NCBI GenBank assembly: GCA_965221795.1
Contig: OZ244914.1
Location: 992,001-1,056,000 of the forward strand
Direction: 5' to 3'
Length of the DNA stretch: 64,000 nt
Origin: VYFG01 sp965221795
GTDB lineage: Bacteria; Pseudomonadota; Gammaproteobacteria; Arenicellales; Poriferihabitantaceae
The notes under the pieces were generated by a model that saw only the letters and a list, made by a program, of their open reading frames with translations, was not told the origin of the DNA and did not search any database. A program made the translations under genes and the position numbers. Position 1 is the stretch's first letter, and each line of letters opens with the position of its first letter. This document shows positions 42,501 through 50,575 of this stretch, piece after piece.

Positions 42501-44708
42501 GATTTCAGCTTTGGCAAGCCGTCGTTCGGCCTCGTCGACCGAATTCACCCGCAGAGAGGACGGGAACACCTGAACAAAATTCTCCTCCCTGGCCAAGAGC
42601 CGGGATTCCTCCAGCCAGGCGACGGCGGTACGCACCCGGGTATCATCGGTCGCGGAATCGCGCTCGAATGCCTGCTCCTCGTCCTCGCCGAGGATTTCCC
42701 CTGCAGTCGCCACCACATCTCCCCCAAAGCGCTTCTTCCGGTCCAGATTGCGCAAGGCCCTGAGTATCCCGTGAATCTCCGCACGGGTGAGCCGGGAACG
42801 CGCCGACATTCCGAATTGGCGCTCGACATCATCCACCGCATAGAGCAGTACACAACGTGCCGATTTGCGGTCGCGCCCGGCACGGCCGGCTTCTTGCAGA
42901 TAGTTCTCCAGGGAACCCGGAATGTCGGCGTGAATCACCAGCCGAACATCCGGTTTGTCGATGCCCATGCCAAAAGCATTGGTGGCAGAGATCACGCGCA
43001 GCTCGCCAGCGATGAAGCGCCGTTGTACATCCTTCTTGGTTTCGGGAGGCAGCCCTGCATGGAAACGGTCGGCAGCGACTTCCTTCAACTGCAGGTACTC
43101 CGCAATATCCTCACTCTGCCGGCGTGTAGCACAGTAGACGATTGCACCGCCCGGTCGATCGGCCGAAAGATAGGATGTCAGGACCTGAAAAATGTCGGAG
43201 AACTTCTCTCCTCCCGTAGTCGGGATCACCTCGAAGTGGAGATTGTCTCGCTCAGCACCGCCGTTGAATACGGCCAGTTCGATGCCTAGCTCGTCCCGAA
43301 AATGCTGGGTGATGTCCCCAACGACGTCGGGCTTGGCGGTCGCGGTCAGGCACAGGATCGGAGGCATGGTTTCAGTGCCCGCCTTTTCACGGATGAAACG
43401 ACCCACATAACGGTAGTCCGGCCGAAAATCGTGACCCCAGCGCGACAGGCAGTGTGCCTCGTCCAGCACCCAAGCACCAATCTCGCGCTGGTTCAGTGCT
43501 TTCCTCAGGGAACGGGAACGCAATTGCTCCGGCGAAATCAGCAGGATACCGGCGTCCCCCAGCCGGATGCGGTCCAGGTTACGGGCACGTTCCGGCATGG
43601 ACAAAAGCCCGTTTACCGTGACGCAACATTCAATACCACGCTCCTCCAGACCAGACACCTGATCTGCCATCAGCGCAGTCAGGGGCGATATCACGACCGT
43701 CAGCGCACCGGTCTTGTCGTAGCGGGACAACGCGGGAATCTGGTAGCAGAGCGATTTGCCGGTTCCGGTGGGCAGAATCCCAAGCACATGCCGTCCCGCC
43801 ATCGCTTCCTCGACGATTCCCTGCTGCATGGGTCTGCCATCTTCGTCCGCTGGCTCGTCACGAAAGCTGTCGTAGCCGAACCAGCGTTTGAGTTCCTTGC
43901 TTGCATCATGCCGATCCCGGCACCAGCCGCAGGCCGGGTCGGCGCAGGCAGTGTCCCGCAAGCTTCGCACCAACTGCCCGGCTTCCGGGAACTGGTGGCG
44001 CACCCAGGGCGGCATCACCGAATTGCCGCCGGCGACGCTCAACCACGCCAGCGCATAGGCAAGCGACCAGTGGAAGTCATCCAGATCCGCCATGATGCTT
44101 CGCATCCGGGTCATGCAGGAACCGTTGCGCTCCAGTCTCCGGCCAATCGACCGGACCGCATCCGCCTGCGACGGGCGGTGGGCGCGCCGAACCTGCTGAA
44201 AGAATTCGTCCAGAGCCCTGTCCGCACCAGTGGAATCCGGCGTGCACAACCAGTGCCATGCCACCAGCAAATCCGGATCGGAGGTAGCCAGTGCTTCGCG
44301 CTCATCGTCGAACAACTCCAACGCAATCCGAGCATCCCATTCCGGGTCGTTCCGTCGCCCGCTCCGGATGCCGCCGTCCTGATAGTGCTTGATCAGGCGA
44401 TGATAGGGATTGCGGGGAAACGCCAGCGGGCTGAGACGCAGCGTGTCCATCACCGGCATCTCCAGCAGCCAGAGATTCGGCTGCACCGCTGCCAAGTGGG
44501 GCAGGTCGAAATCGATCAGGTTGTGCCCAAGCAGAAAGGACGCGCCCTTGGCCAAATCGTCGAGCCCCGCCAAAGCGGCAACTACCCCCCTGCCCGAATG
44601 CACCAGACCTTGACCGGTGTCCGAGCGTACCGCGCCGAAGGCGTCAATGCGATCACCGACAACCTCCAGATCAAGAGAGACGCAGCAGGGCGAGGAGAGT
44701 GGAGCCAT
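39600..44708 (-). CDS. Giant fusion: DEDD exonuclease + RecQ helicase + UvrD/PcrA-like helicase
   Basis: A single intact frame of about 1,702 residues joins three DNA enzymes. Residues about 8-130 are a DnaQ-type 3'-5' exonuclease (SLDLE; LLGHNLIDFDLPHL; NDPEWDA). Residues about 290-720 are RecQ (GILPTGTGKSLCYQIPAL near 313; LDEAHCLSRWGHDFRPDYR near 420; QEAGRAGRDRK), followed by a winged-helix and HRDC-like linker. Residues about 1090-1600 are an SF1 helicase (LAGPGSGKTRVLVHRI near 1107; LVDEYQDIG near 1228; TAHRAKGLEFDHVAV near 1508; YVAMTRARQTL). GTG 44711 or ATG 44708 can start it. The combination unwinds and trims DNA ends; its setting with SNF2 and AlbA_2 proteins suggests phage or plasmid defence. 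Confidence 0.92.
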   Translation of the reverse strand: MAPLSSPCCVSLDLEVVGDRIDAFGAVRSDTGQGLVHSGRGVVAALAGLDDLAKGASFLLGHNLIDFDLPHLAAVQPNLWLLEMPVMDTLRLSPLAFPRNPYHRLIKHYQDGGIRSGRRNDPEWDARIALELFDDEREALATSDPDLLVAWHWLCTPDSTGADRALDEFFQQVRRAHRPSQADAVRSIGRRLERNGSCMTRMRSIMADLDDFHWSLAYALAWLSVAGGNSVMPPWVRHQFPEAGQLVRSLRDTACADPACGWCRDRHDASKELKRWFGYDSFRDEPADEDGRPMQQGIVEEAMAGRHVLGILPTGTGKSLCYQIPALSRYDKTGALTVVISPLTALMADQVSGLEERGIECCVTVNGLLSMPERARNLDRIRLGDAGILLISPEQLRSRSLRKALNQREIGAWVLDEAHCLSRWGHDFRPDYRYVGRFIREKAGTETMPPILCLTATAKPDVVGDITQHFRDELGIELAVFNGGAERDNLHFEVIPTTGGEKFSDIFQVLTSYLSADRPGGAIVYCATRRQSEDIAEYLQLKEVAADRFHAGLPPETKKDVQRRFIAGELRVISATNAFGMGIDKPDVRLVIHADIPGSLENYLQEAGRAGRDRKSARCVLLYAVDDVERQFGMSARSRLTRAEIHGILRALRNLDRKKRFGGDVVATAGEILGEDEEQAFERDSATDDTRVRTAVAWLEESRLLAREENFVQVFPSSLRVNSVDEAERRLAKAEILDSYRKQLLSIAEALIGAGADEGMSTDELMGVSGLGPERVRRALYDLERFGVASNDTALTAFVHAGVVRSSQKRFEEASALEVALIAHLREAAPDLGKGDSTHLHLRIAAQVLRDQGLVDPLPERLYRILRSIAFDGRGEEDGSAGSLTVRKRDAETAQVTLHREWEKLEKIAGLRRDAGSRLLEHLLGCLAPTSRGTDLLAETTLGKLLGEIESDLVLKSQVQNPSKLLDRALLWLHEQEVLRLNKGLAVFRPAMTIKLEQRDRRGFTKSDFEPLALHYQGQVLQIHVMVEFAKRGLVAMSEALRLAMDYFALTEEAFLARWLPGRDREIGRQTTPSSWRAIVENLKNPIQQRIVADEREQTNVLVLAGPGSGKTRVLVHRIAWLIRVRRENPRGILALAYNRHAAVDIRRRLAELIGHDSRGVTVLTCHALAMRLAGASFTGRAERPDDGDFSKVMRHAIALLRGEELSPEEADERRERLLAGFRWILVDEYQDIGTEQYELISALAGRMREEDEGKLTLFAVGDDDQNIYAFNGASVEFIRRFELDYGPKPMYLTANYRSTGCIVAAANAIIEPARSRMKKGHPIHVDRAREKDPSGGEWSMLDPVSHGRVQILPAGGDPIHQARAVMAEMLRLSERVSTWDWSKCAVITREWEYLVPVRAFCEEYGVPVQMANEDIPKFWHLREIRMFVEWLRQRVPRVVDGPSLLGRIDSQPSGSWHDLLRQAVEEHALENGEGEIPVDHFIEWLAEWGRDIRRRQRGLLLLTAHRAKGLEFDHVAVLDGGWDRIGHKEDSDAPRRLYYVAMTRARQTLTLAHLDGSRGFQDELVDHDATLRREVAELPPCPRAVERRHVRPKLEDIDLGYAGRLRAHDPVHAAVQTLSTGDPLNIRIESDGRWMLLDRRNRVVGRLAKSFQSPSGMRCRTATVFALMGWSREASDPKYHDGIRCDAWEVVMPELVFEPDR

Positions 44709-44999
44709 CACGGCTAGTTTTCAGGCCACCGACAACGGCTGCGTGGCTCCATTTGCTGACTTCACGAAAACCCGACCTTGGAAGCTGCAGGAAATTTCAG
44801 GCAACTCATGCTTGGCGGCCCCTCCCGATCTCATCCCAGACTCGCCTATGTTGCCTTGCGAACTCCGCTGATGCCGGAAAAACTCCCACCGATAAACCTC
44901 TGGAAATTGCATGAGATGGACTTGTCTGTCGATAGTGACCAGAATGGATGGCTGGCACATCCATCGATTCCAATACGAGGCGGCGACGGTTTGCCGGAT
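44709..44999. other. Gap between the helicase fusion and higA
   Basis: A 79-codon minus-strand frame (44721-44960) ends 10 bases before the fusion gene and could be a small leader gene, but I recognise nothing in it. The promoter of the cluster should lie here or upstream of higB. Confidence 0.35.
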
Positions 45000-45323
45000 T
45001 CAGTTGAACATCACCGAGTCATTTTGAATCCTCTCGGCAACATGGACTGTGATCTCAATGCCCCTGTCAAGCGCCCCGAGCATCTTCATCAGGCGATCCA
45101 GCGTGAAACGACCAAGATCTGCATTTCGAATCCGCGAAAAGTCCGATGCAGCAAATCCGGTCAGGTCAGCAGCTTTTCGAACGGAGAGCATGCGCTCGTC
45201 CAGACTAGAGATAATGCAGGCAGCCAGAACCGCCTTGGCCTGTTTCAGATCCGCACCGGGATCGCCCAGGTCACGAAATACCTTGCCACTTCCTTCCACC
45301 AATTCAAAATCGGGCTCGCTCAC
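45000..45323 (-). CDS. higA: HigA-like XRE antitoxin
   Basis: A 107-residue helix-turn-helix protein of the HTH_37/HigA type. It begins SEPDFELVEGSGKVFRDLGD then PGADLKQAKAVLAACIISSL, has the DNA-binding part SVRKAADLTGFAASDFSRIR (about 47-66), and ends GRFTLDRLMKMLGALD. It starts with GTG overlapping the stop of the upstream toxin gene (TTGTGA). Toxin first, antitoxin second is the higBA order. The antitoxin is intact although its toxin is not, so it may survive as a regulator. Confidence 0.85.
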   Translation of the reverse strand: MSEPDFELVEGSGKVFRDLGDPGADLKQAKAVLAACIISSLDERMLSVRKAADLTGFAASDFSRIRNADLGRFTLDRLMKMLGALDRGIEITVHVAERIQNDSVMFN

Positions 45324-45613
45324 AATATTACCTCCCGCTTCAACCGAGCCACTCGGCTCGCGATTAAATCAATTTCCGCTTTTGGAGTGTTGATTCCGGC
45401 TTTCGACTTCTTGCGGAATGCATGGACCACTCAAAGTCGTCCGGCCCCAAGCCCTTCTGGCTTTGCAATTTCTGCCTTGCCGCCCTTCGCCGCAATTGTC
45501 AGTGCAGTGTTTACTCGATCTCTCACCGCCTCGGGAAATGTTTCAAAAACCTTGCGTGCTGCCTTGATCCAGCTAATCGTCCTCGAATCCTTACTCAATG
45601 CATATGTTGTCAT
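45320..45613 (-). pseudogene. HigB/Gp49-like toxin with internal deletion and in-frame TGA
   Basis: The frame starts at ATG 45613 with WIKAARKVFETFPEAVRDRV and KAEIAKPEGLGAGRL, then meets TGA. The same frame continues VVHAFRKKSKAGINTPKAEI and DLIASRVARLKREVIL to the stop at 45320. HigB/Gp49 (DUF891-type) toxins have about 25 residues of catalytic strand between the G-x-G-L and V-H-A-F-x-K-K-S blocks; here they are deleted and a stop sits at the junction. The toxin must be dead. Its neighbour higA remains intact. Confidence 0.85.
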
Positions 45614-46015
45614 ATTTGACTACATTCTGCAATACTTATCCGCCCACAGCTGATCCGTTTTGAGTTCATCCTACATGCGATAGATATGCAAGATTCCGCT
45701 GAATAAGCAGATTTCACCATCAGAATCATAGTCGCTAGAACTACCGCAAATCAAGTGTAATGGAATGCCTTTCCTAGCCGTGTCCGGGGCAATGCTGCTG
45801 TAAAGTCCGCCGACCACGGATGCCGAGGGCGGCGGCCGTTCGGCCTGCGGGTGCGCGTCCGGATGCGCAAGGGCCCGAGGCCCTTGGGTTCACCCTCCAC
45901 GTCATCGTGTCCACCCCCTTCCCGGAGGCGGATTTTCCCGCCGCGAACGACGGGGCTCATTCGCCACGCCAGTGCCGTTTCCACCCAGAGATACCAATTA
46001 GCACTTAGGGGGAGG
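45614..46015. other. Non-coding, partly GC-rich stretch next to an IS30 end
   Basis: About 45780-45960 is very GC-rich and open in several frames, but none resembles a known protein. The rest is AT-rich. Likely degraded mobile DNA. Confidence 0.4.
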
Positions 46016-46037
46016 GCACCTCATACTGGAAAAGAGG
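46016..46037 (-). repeat. IS30 terminal-repeat remnant, inverted relative to those at 26.6 and 28.2 kb
   Basis: Read on the minus strand, CCTCTTTTCCAGTATGAGGT followed by GC matches the IS30 end CCCCTTTTCCAGTGTGAGGT with 2 changes. It lies 12 bases beyond the 3' end of the tRNA gene. Confidence 0.65.
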
Positions 46038-46048
46038 AATTGATTAGT

Positions 46049-46124
<76 letters not shown>

Positions 46125-46397
46125 ATCGGAGGAAGAACTGCAAACTCAAACCATTTAGTCTGGTTATCCAGCACGCTGAACAAGAGGAGAGTCGAAATAC
46201 CGTCCATTACTCACAATGCACGGCAACATCCATGCGTATCCAAAGTACGGGGCATCCCCCGAAACGGTACCACTTTCAGAGCACCCCGAAAGCTGACGAC
46301 TGGATAGCACAAGCCCAAGGGAGCAAGGTAAGGGGCAGGCCGCCATGGAATGTCCTTTCCAGACACTCCTGCGAGTATTCACTCTGCTCTACCCGGA

Positions 46398-47330
46398 CTA
46401 TCTCAATTCCACCGGGATGGAGAATGAAACATTTTCCTTGGGACCATTCACTTCCTGGACCCCGAATCCGGATCCGCGCAATTTTTCGACTACTTCCTGC
46501 ACAAGATTTTCCGGAGCGGAAGCGCCAGCAGTAATGCCAACATTCTGTACACCTTCCAACCATTGGTCAGAAATCTCTTCCAATCCATCAATCAAATATG
46601 CGGATACCCCCCGCAATTCCGCAATTTCCTTCAGGCGGTTGGAGTTGGAACTGTTTTTTGATCCCACTACAAGAACCAGATCACAATCTTCCACCATTTT
46701 CTTGACCGCATCCTGCCGATTCTGGGTGGCATAACAGATGTCATCCTTGCGAGGGCCATGAATCCCGGGGAAACGGCGACGGAGCGCATCAATAATATCT
46801 GCGGTATCGTCTACGGACAGGGTAGTCTGGGATACGTAAGCCAAACGGGAGGGGTCACGAACCTTGAGCGTCTCAATATCCTGTATGCTTTCCACCAACA
46901 AGACATTGCCTTCTGATTGGCCCATGGTGCCTTCCACCTCCGGGTGGCCAGCATGGCCTATCATGATCACTTCAAGCCCCTGATCAATATACCGTTCAAC
47001 TTCCACATGGACTTTTGTGACTAGTGGGCAGGTGGCATCCAGTACCGACAAACCACGAGCCTTGGCCTCTTCCCGAACTTTCCTGGAAACGCCATGTGCA
47101 CTGAAAATCACTCGGGAATTCATTGGCACATCTTTCAGATCCTCGACAAATACCGCGCCTCTCTCACGCAAGCCGTTGACAACAAACTGATTGTGAATCA
47201 CTTCGTGGCGAACATAAACAGGGGCCCCGTATTTTTCCAGGGCCATCTCCACAATAGAGATAGCACGCTCTACCCCAGCACAAAACCCTCTGGGATTGGC
47301 AAGAAAGACCGATTGAGTAGAAGTGTTCAT
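46398..47330 (-). CDS. ispH: 4-hydroxy-3-methylbut-2-enyl diphosphate reductase
   Basis: IspH is the last enzyme of the MEP isoprenoid pathway and makes IPP and DMAPP. The 310-residue protein has the three [4Fe-4S] cysteines in PRGFCAGV (about 17), DATCPLVTKVH (about 100) and DDICYATQNRQ (about 200), plus VGSKNSSNSNRL and TAGASAPENLV for substrate binding. Length is normal. Its start overlaps the lspA stop by 4 bases, making it the last gene of the murJ-ribF-lspA-ispH chain. Confidence 0.97.
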   Translation of the reverse strand: MNTSTQSVFLANPRGFCAGVERAISIVEMALEKYGAPVYVRHEVIHNQFVVNGLRERGAVFVEDLKDVPMNSRVIFSAHGVSRKVREEAKARGLSVLDATCPLVTKVHVEVERYIDQGLEVIMIGHAGHPEVEGTMGQSEGNVLLVESIQDIETLKVRDPSRLAYVSQTTLSVDDTADIIDALRRRFPGIHGPRKDDICYATQNRQDAVKKMVEDCDLVLVVGSKNSSNSNRLKEIAELRGVSAYLIDGLEEISDQWLEGVQNVGITAGASAPENLVQEVVEKLRGSGFGVQEVNGPKENVSFSIPVELR

Positions 47331-47806
47331 TGTCGGATATGGTAGAAGCTATCAAGGATTATCAGCATCACCCCTATGGTAATGGCCGAATCGGCGATAT
47401 TAAATGCCGGGAACTGCCAATTATGATAATAAAACAGCAAAAAGTCAATGACATAACCATATACAATCCGATCTACGACATTACCCAATGCCCCGCCCAG
47501 GACCAGACAAAGGCCAATAGCCAGCCACCGATTCCTTTCTTTCTCCCGCCAGATCCAGATCAAGAGTACCAAGGAGACGATCAGGGCCAGGCCCACAAAT
47601 AAGTAGTGCTGCCAACCGCCTGCATCACTCAGGAAACCAAAAGCTGCCCCCCTGTTGAATACCAATACCAGACTGAATACCGGCAATATGGGGATGGCAG
47701 GAACATCCGAGAGATATTGGTAGGCCAGGAATTTGGTTATCTGGTCCACTACCAGTACCAGCATCGCCAGCAGCAGATAGCATAGATATCGACTGGCTGC
47801 GGTCAT
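47327..47806 (-). CDS. lspA: Lipoprotein signal peptidase
   Basis: LspA removes signal peptides from prolipoproteins in the inner membrane. The 159-residue protein has four hydrophobic helices, and its catalytic aspartates are in GNVVDRIVYGYVIDF (about 119) and FNIADSAITIG (about 140). The ATG at 47806 overlaps the ribF stop (ATGA) and gives the family N-terminus; the frame is open upstream. In most gammaproteobacteria ileS stands between ribF and lspA and fkpB follows lspA; both are missing here. Confidence 0.96.
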   Translation of the reverse strand: MTAASRYLCYLLLAMLVLVVDQITKFLAYQYLSDVPAIPILPVFSLVLVFNRGAAFGFLSDAGGWQHYLFVGLALIVSLVLLIWIWREKERNRWLAIGLCLVLGGALGNVVDRIVYGYVIDFLLFYYHNWQFPAFNIADSAITIGVMLIILDSFYHIRQ

Positions 47807-48729
47807 CCGCCCCCCAACACCTGCCTCGCATGCACACAGTCTTTGCGAATCTGTGCCTGCAGTGACTCCAGATCGGAAAATTTCTCCTCCGGGCGGATCC
47901 TTTTTACAAATTCCACACAAACACGTTTCCCATACACCGCCTGATCAAAATCAAACAAATGCACCTCCAGTAATGTCCGAAGACCGCCGACAGTCGGCCG
48001 GGTGCCCAAGTTGGCTACACCATGCAGTGAGTGCTCGGCAAGGCCTTGCACGCGGACAGCAAACACCCCGGTCAATGCCGGTTTATGATGGATTGGCAGA
48101 TTCAAGGTTGGAAATCCCCATGTTCTTCCCAATTGCTGCCCATGCACAATACGTCCTACCAATGTATAGGGCTGGCCTAACAATGTAGCTGCGGCATCCA
48201 GGTCTCCTGATTCCAGCAAGCGCCGGATTCGGGTACTGCTAATACGCTCCCCCTCACTGACGAACGTGCCGGTACGATCCAGGTCAAACCCCGACACCGG
48301 TCCCATGCGAAGCAGCATGTCGTAATCACCACAACGGTCGCGTCCAAACCGGAAATCGTCTCCGACCAGCAGATACCGAACTGACAATTCTTCCTGCAGG
48401 ATTTTCTGGACAAACTTCTCGGCTCCCGTAGAAGCCAGATGCTCATCAAAACGCAGGCAAAGCATCATGTCCACTCCACATTCCTTGAGCGCAAAGAATC
48501 GAGAGGACAGATTTGACAATCTGGAAGAACTTTTTTCCCCGAGAAAATATTCCTCAGGATGAGGATCAAAAGTCATCACCACCGTTGGTAAACCAAGGCG
48601 CATACCATGCGACCGCAGGTTGGCCAGGATTTTTCGGTGTCCCCGGTGGACGGCATCAAAATTACCGATGGTTAGCACACAACCCTGGTCAGCCAGACCG
48701 GCGGCGGCAGTACTTCGAACCAGTCTCAT
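47803..48729 (-). CDS. ribF: Bifunctional riboflavin kinase/FAD synthetase
   Basis: RibF makes FMN and FAD. Of 308 residues, the N-terminal nucleotidyltransferase has TIGNFDAVHRGHRKIL (about 19-34), TFDPHPEEYF and ISSTRIRRLL. The C-terminal kinase has GRTWGFPTLNL, GVFAVRV and GVANLGTRPTVGG. The ATG at 48729 overlaps the murJ stop by 4 bases and is the family start; the open frame further upstream is an accident of the overlap with murJ. Translation appears coupled on both sides. Confidence 0.95.
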   Translation of the reverse strand: MRLVRSTAAAGLADQGCVLTIGNFDAVHRGHRKILANLRSHGMRLGLPTVVMTFDPHPEEYFLGEKSSSRLSNLSSRFFALKECGVDMMLCLRFDEHLASTGAEKFVQKILQEELSVRYLLVGDDFRFGRDRCGDYDMLLRMGPVSGFDLDRTGTFVSEGERISSTRIRRLLESGDLDAAATLLGQPYTLVGRIVHGQQLGRTWGFPTLNLPIHHKPALTGVFAVRVQGLAEHSLHGVANLGTRPTVGGLRTLLEVHLFDFDQAVYGKRVCVEFVKRIRPEEKFSDLESLQAQIRKDCVHARQVLGGG

Positions 48730-50291
48730 TCGACTCCCCGACCGGACATCAACGATTTCAACGGCACACCGGATATAACAAGCACAAGAATATAGGACAA
48801 AAAGCCCACCGGAACCAACCATACCATTCGGTAGGCCCGTTTCAGTACGGATTGATCCAGCCACCAATCGGCAGGGCCCATGCCAACGTAAAGCGACAGC
48901 CCCATGACAGTACTGGCCACCGTTACCTGCAACAACAACCTTCGCCATCCCGGCTGCAGGTCAAGCACATGGGAGCGACGAAGACCGAAGTATAACAACC
49001 CGGCATTCGCCAGGGCAGCGATTGATGTTGCCAGGGCAAGACCCACATGGTGCATGATGCGAAACAGAATCAGGCTAACCACGATATTGATCGCGACTGC
49101 AATGACACCAATTCGCACTGGTGTCCTCGTATCCTTGCGGGCATAGTAACCGGGTGCCAGCACCTTGACCAGAATAATGGGAACCAGCCCCAGGCTATAG
49201 GCAATCAGGCTGAGTGCCGCCATACTGACCCCATGGCGGGAGAAGTCGCCGTGATAGAAGATGGTGCTGATCAGTGGCAATGCCAGAATGACCAACGCGA
49301 CGGTTGCAGGGACGCTGATCAGGAAAACCCAGCGCATCCCCCAGTCCAGAGTTCGCGAAAATTGCTCTGGAGATTCCGTTGCATGCTGCCGGGACAGACG
49401 AGGGAGAATCACGGTCGCCAGAGCAATACCAAATACTCCCACAGGGAACTCCATCAGCCGGTCCGAGTAATACAGCCAAGAGATACTGCCTGTCACCAGG
49501 AATGAGGCCAGCAGGGTATTGATCAGCACGTTGAGTTGAGCCACGGAAACCCCAAAGATCGCGGGCACCATCAGCTGGAACACTTGCCGTGTGCCTCGGA
49601 CCGCGAGACCGTCATCCTCCTTTCTCCCCAGCCTGGGCCTTACCAGCAACCCTTCCCGACGCAGGAAAGGTACCTGAAACAATAACTGAACAGCCCCCGC
49701 AACCAAAACGCCGACTGCCAGCCCCAGTGGACCGTTGTCGATCATCGGCACCATGTGCCACGCCGCCCAAATCAGGCATAAATTCAGCAGGATGGGTGTG
49801 GCCGCGGGGCCTGCGAAACGGCCACAGGCGTTCAGCATAGCGCCGGCCATGGCCACCAGGGAAATGAAGAACAGGTATGGAAAGGTAATTCGGGTTGCGG
49901 CCACGGCCAGAGAAAACTTTTCCGGATCCTCCGTAAAACCCCAGGCAATCGCCCGAACCAGCACTGGTGCCCCAACCACGCCCAGCACCGAGAAGACTGC
50001 CAATACCAAACCGAACCACCCCAGGGTCAATTCCAGAAACCGTTTGCCTTCGTCGGGGTCATGAAGCGTCCGAAAGTCGGTGAAAACCGGTACGAAAGCA
50101 GCCGCAAAAGCCCCTTCTGCCGTCATCCGCCGAAAGAAGTTCGGAATCCGGAAGGCCACAAAAAAAATATCGGCGGCCGCTCGGTCCCCCAGCAAGTTGG
50201 CCAGAACCACGTCACGAACCAACCCACTGATACGGGAAAGCAGGGTCATGAAACTGACCATGGAGAGGGACCGAATGAGATTGCCAAACAT
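48726..50291 (-). CDS. murJ: Lipid II flippase MurJ
   Basis: MurJ flips lipid II across the inner membrane for peptidoglycan synthesis. The 521-residue protein has about 14 hydrophobic helices and the conserved start SFMTLLSRISGLVRDVVLAN followed by DIFFVAFRIPNFFRRMTAEG, whose arginines line the cavity. GYYARKDTRTPVRIGV is another family block. It is divergent from rpsT, the usual gammaproteobacterial arrangement, and heads the overlapping chain murJ-ribF-lspA-ispH. Confidence 0.96.
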   Translation of the reverse strand: MFGNLIRSLSMVSFMTLLSRISGLVRDVVLANLLGDRAAADIFFVAFRIPNFFRRMTAEGAFAAAFVPVFTDFRTLHDPDEGKRFLELTLGWFGLVLAVFSVLGVVGAPVLVRAIAWGFTEDPEKFSLAVAATRITFPYLFFISLVAMAGAMLNACGRFAGPAATPILLNLCLIWAAWHMVPMIDNGPLGLAVGVLVAGAVQLLFQVPFLRREGLLVRPRLGRKEDDGLAVRGTRQVFQLMVPAIFGVSVAQLNVLINTLLASFLVTGSISWLYYSDRLMEFPVGVFGIALATVILPRLSRQHATESPEQFSRTLDWGMRWVFLISVPATVALVILALPLISTIFYHGDFSRHGVSMAALSLIAYSLGLVPIILVKVLAPGYYARKDTRTPVRIGVIAVAINIVVSLILFRIMHHVGLALATSIAALANAGLLYFGLRRSHVLDLQPGWRRLLLQVTVASTVMGLSLYVGMGPADWWLDQSVLKRAYRMVWLVPVGFLSYILVLVISGVPLKSLMSGRGVE

Positions 50292-50469
50292 GGAAGACGC
50301 TGGATTCGCGGAATGAAAGAAAAGAGAGCGGTTTCCGGGCTATTGACTTCCGTCCCAAAATACAGGATATTCCGCTACCCTTGATGGTCCACGCTGCCGC
50401 ATATCAGGCCAACCTGGATGCTTGGACACCATCTGGAAAGGGGTGTGGGATACGGCTGAAACAGTGCAT

Positions 50470-50475
50470 TATAAT
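50470..50475 (+). promoter_or_regulatory. Possible -10 element of rpsT
   Basis: A perfect TATAAT lies 100 bases before the rpsT start, in the divergent gap to murJ. No good -35 is visible, so the call is tentative; a leader of about 90 bases would fit an autoregulated rpsT mRNA. Confidence 0.4.
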
Positions 50476-50575
50476 CCTGTGTCCCTGCATGCATCCCGGT
50501 CTTTACCAAGCTCCCAGTTGCATGCGGTTTGGCGGCATCGGTAATTGTGACAACTCTCATTTCTGGAACCTCAAC

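Noticed and set aside
33436..44711. A canonical Dpd or DISARM defence system
   Set aside because: SNF2 and RecQ helicases are present, but the diagnostic DpdA transglycosylase, DrmA/DrmB, methylase and PLD nuclease are not.
43302..44717. Plus-strand open frame of 471 codons
   Set aside because: It is antisense to the exonuclease-RecQ part of the fusion gene and results from GC-rich codon bias.
46026..46044. A near repeat of the tRNA-Thr 3' end (CTGGAAAAGAGGAATTGA) beside the tRNA gene, suggesting an attachment site
   Set aside because: The stretch matches the IS30 terminal repeat better (20 of 22 bases, minus strand), so the tRNA likeness is probably chance.
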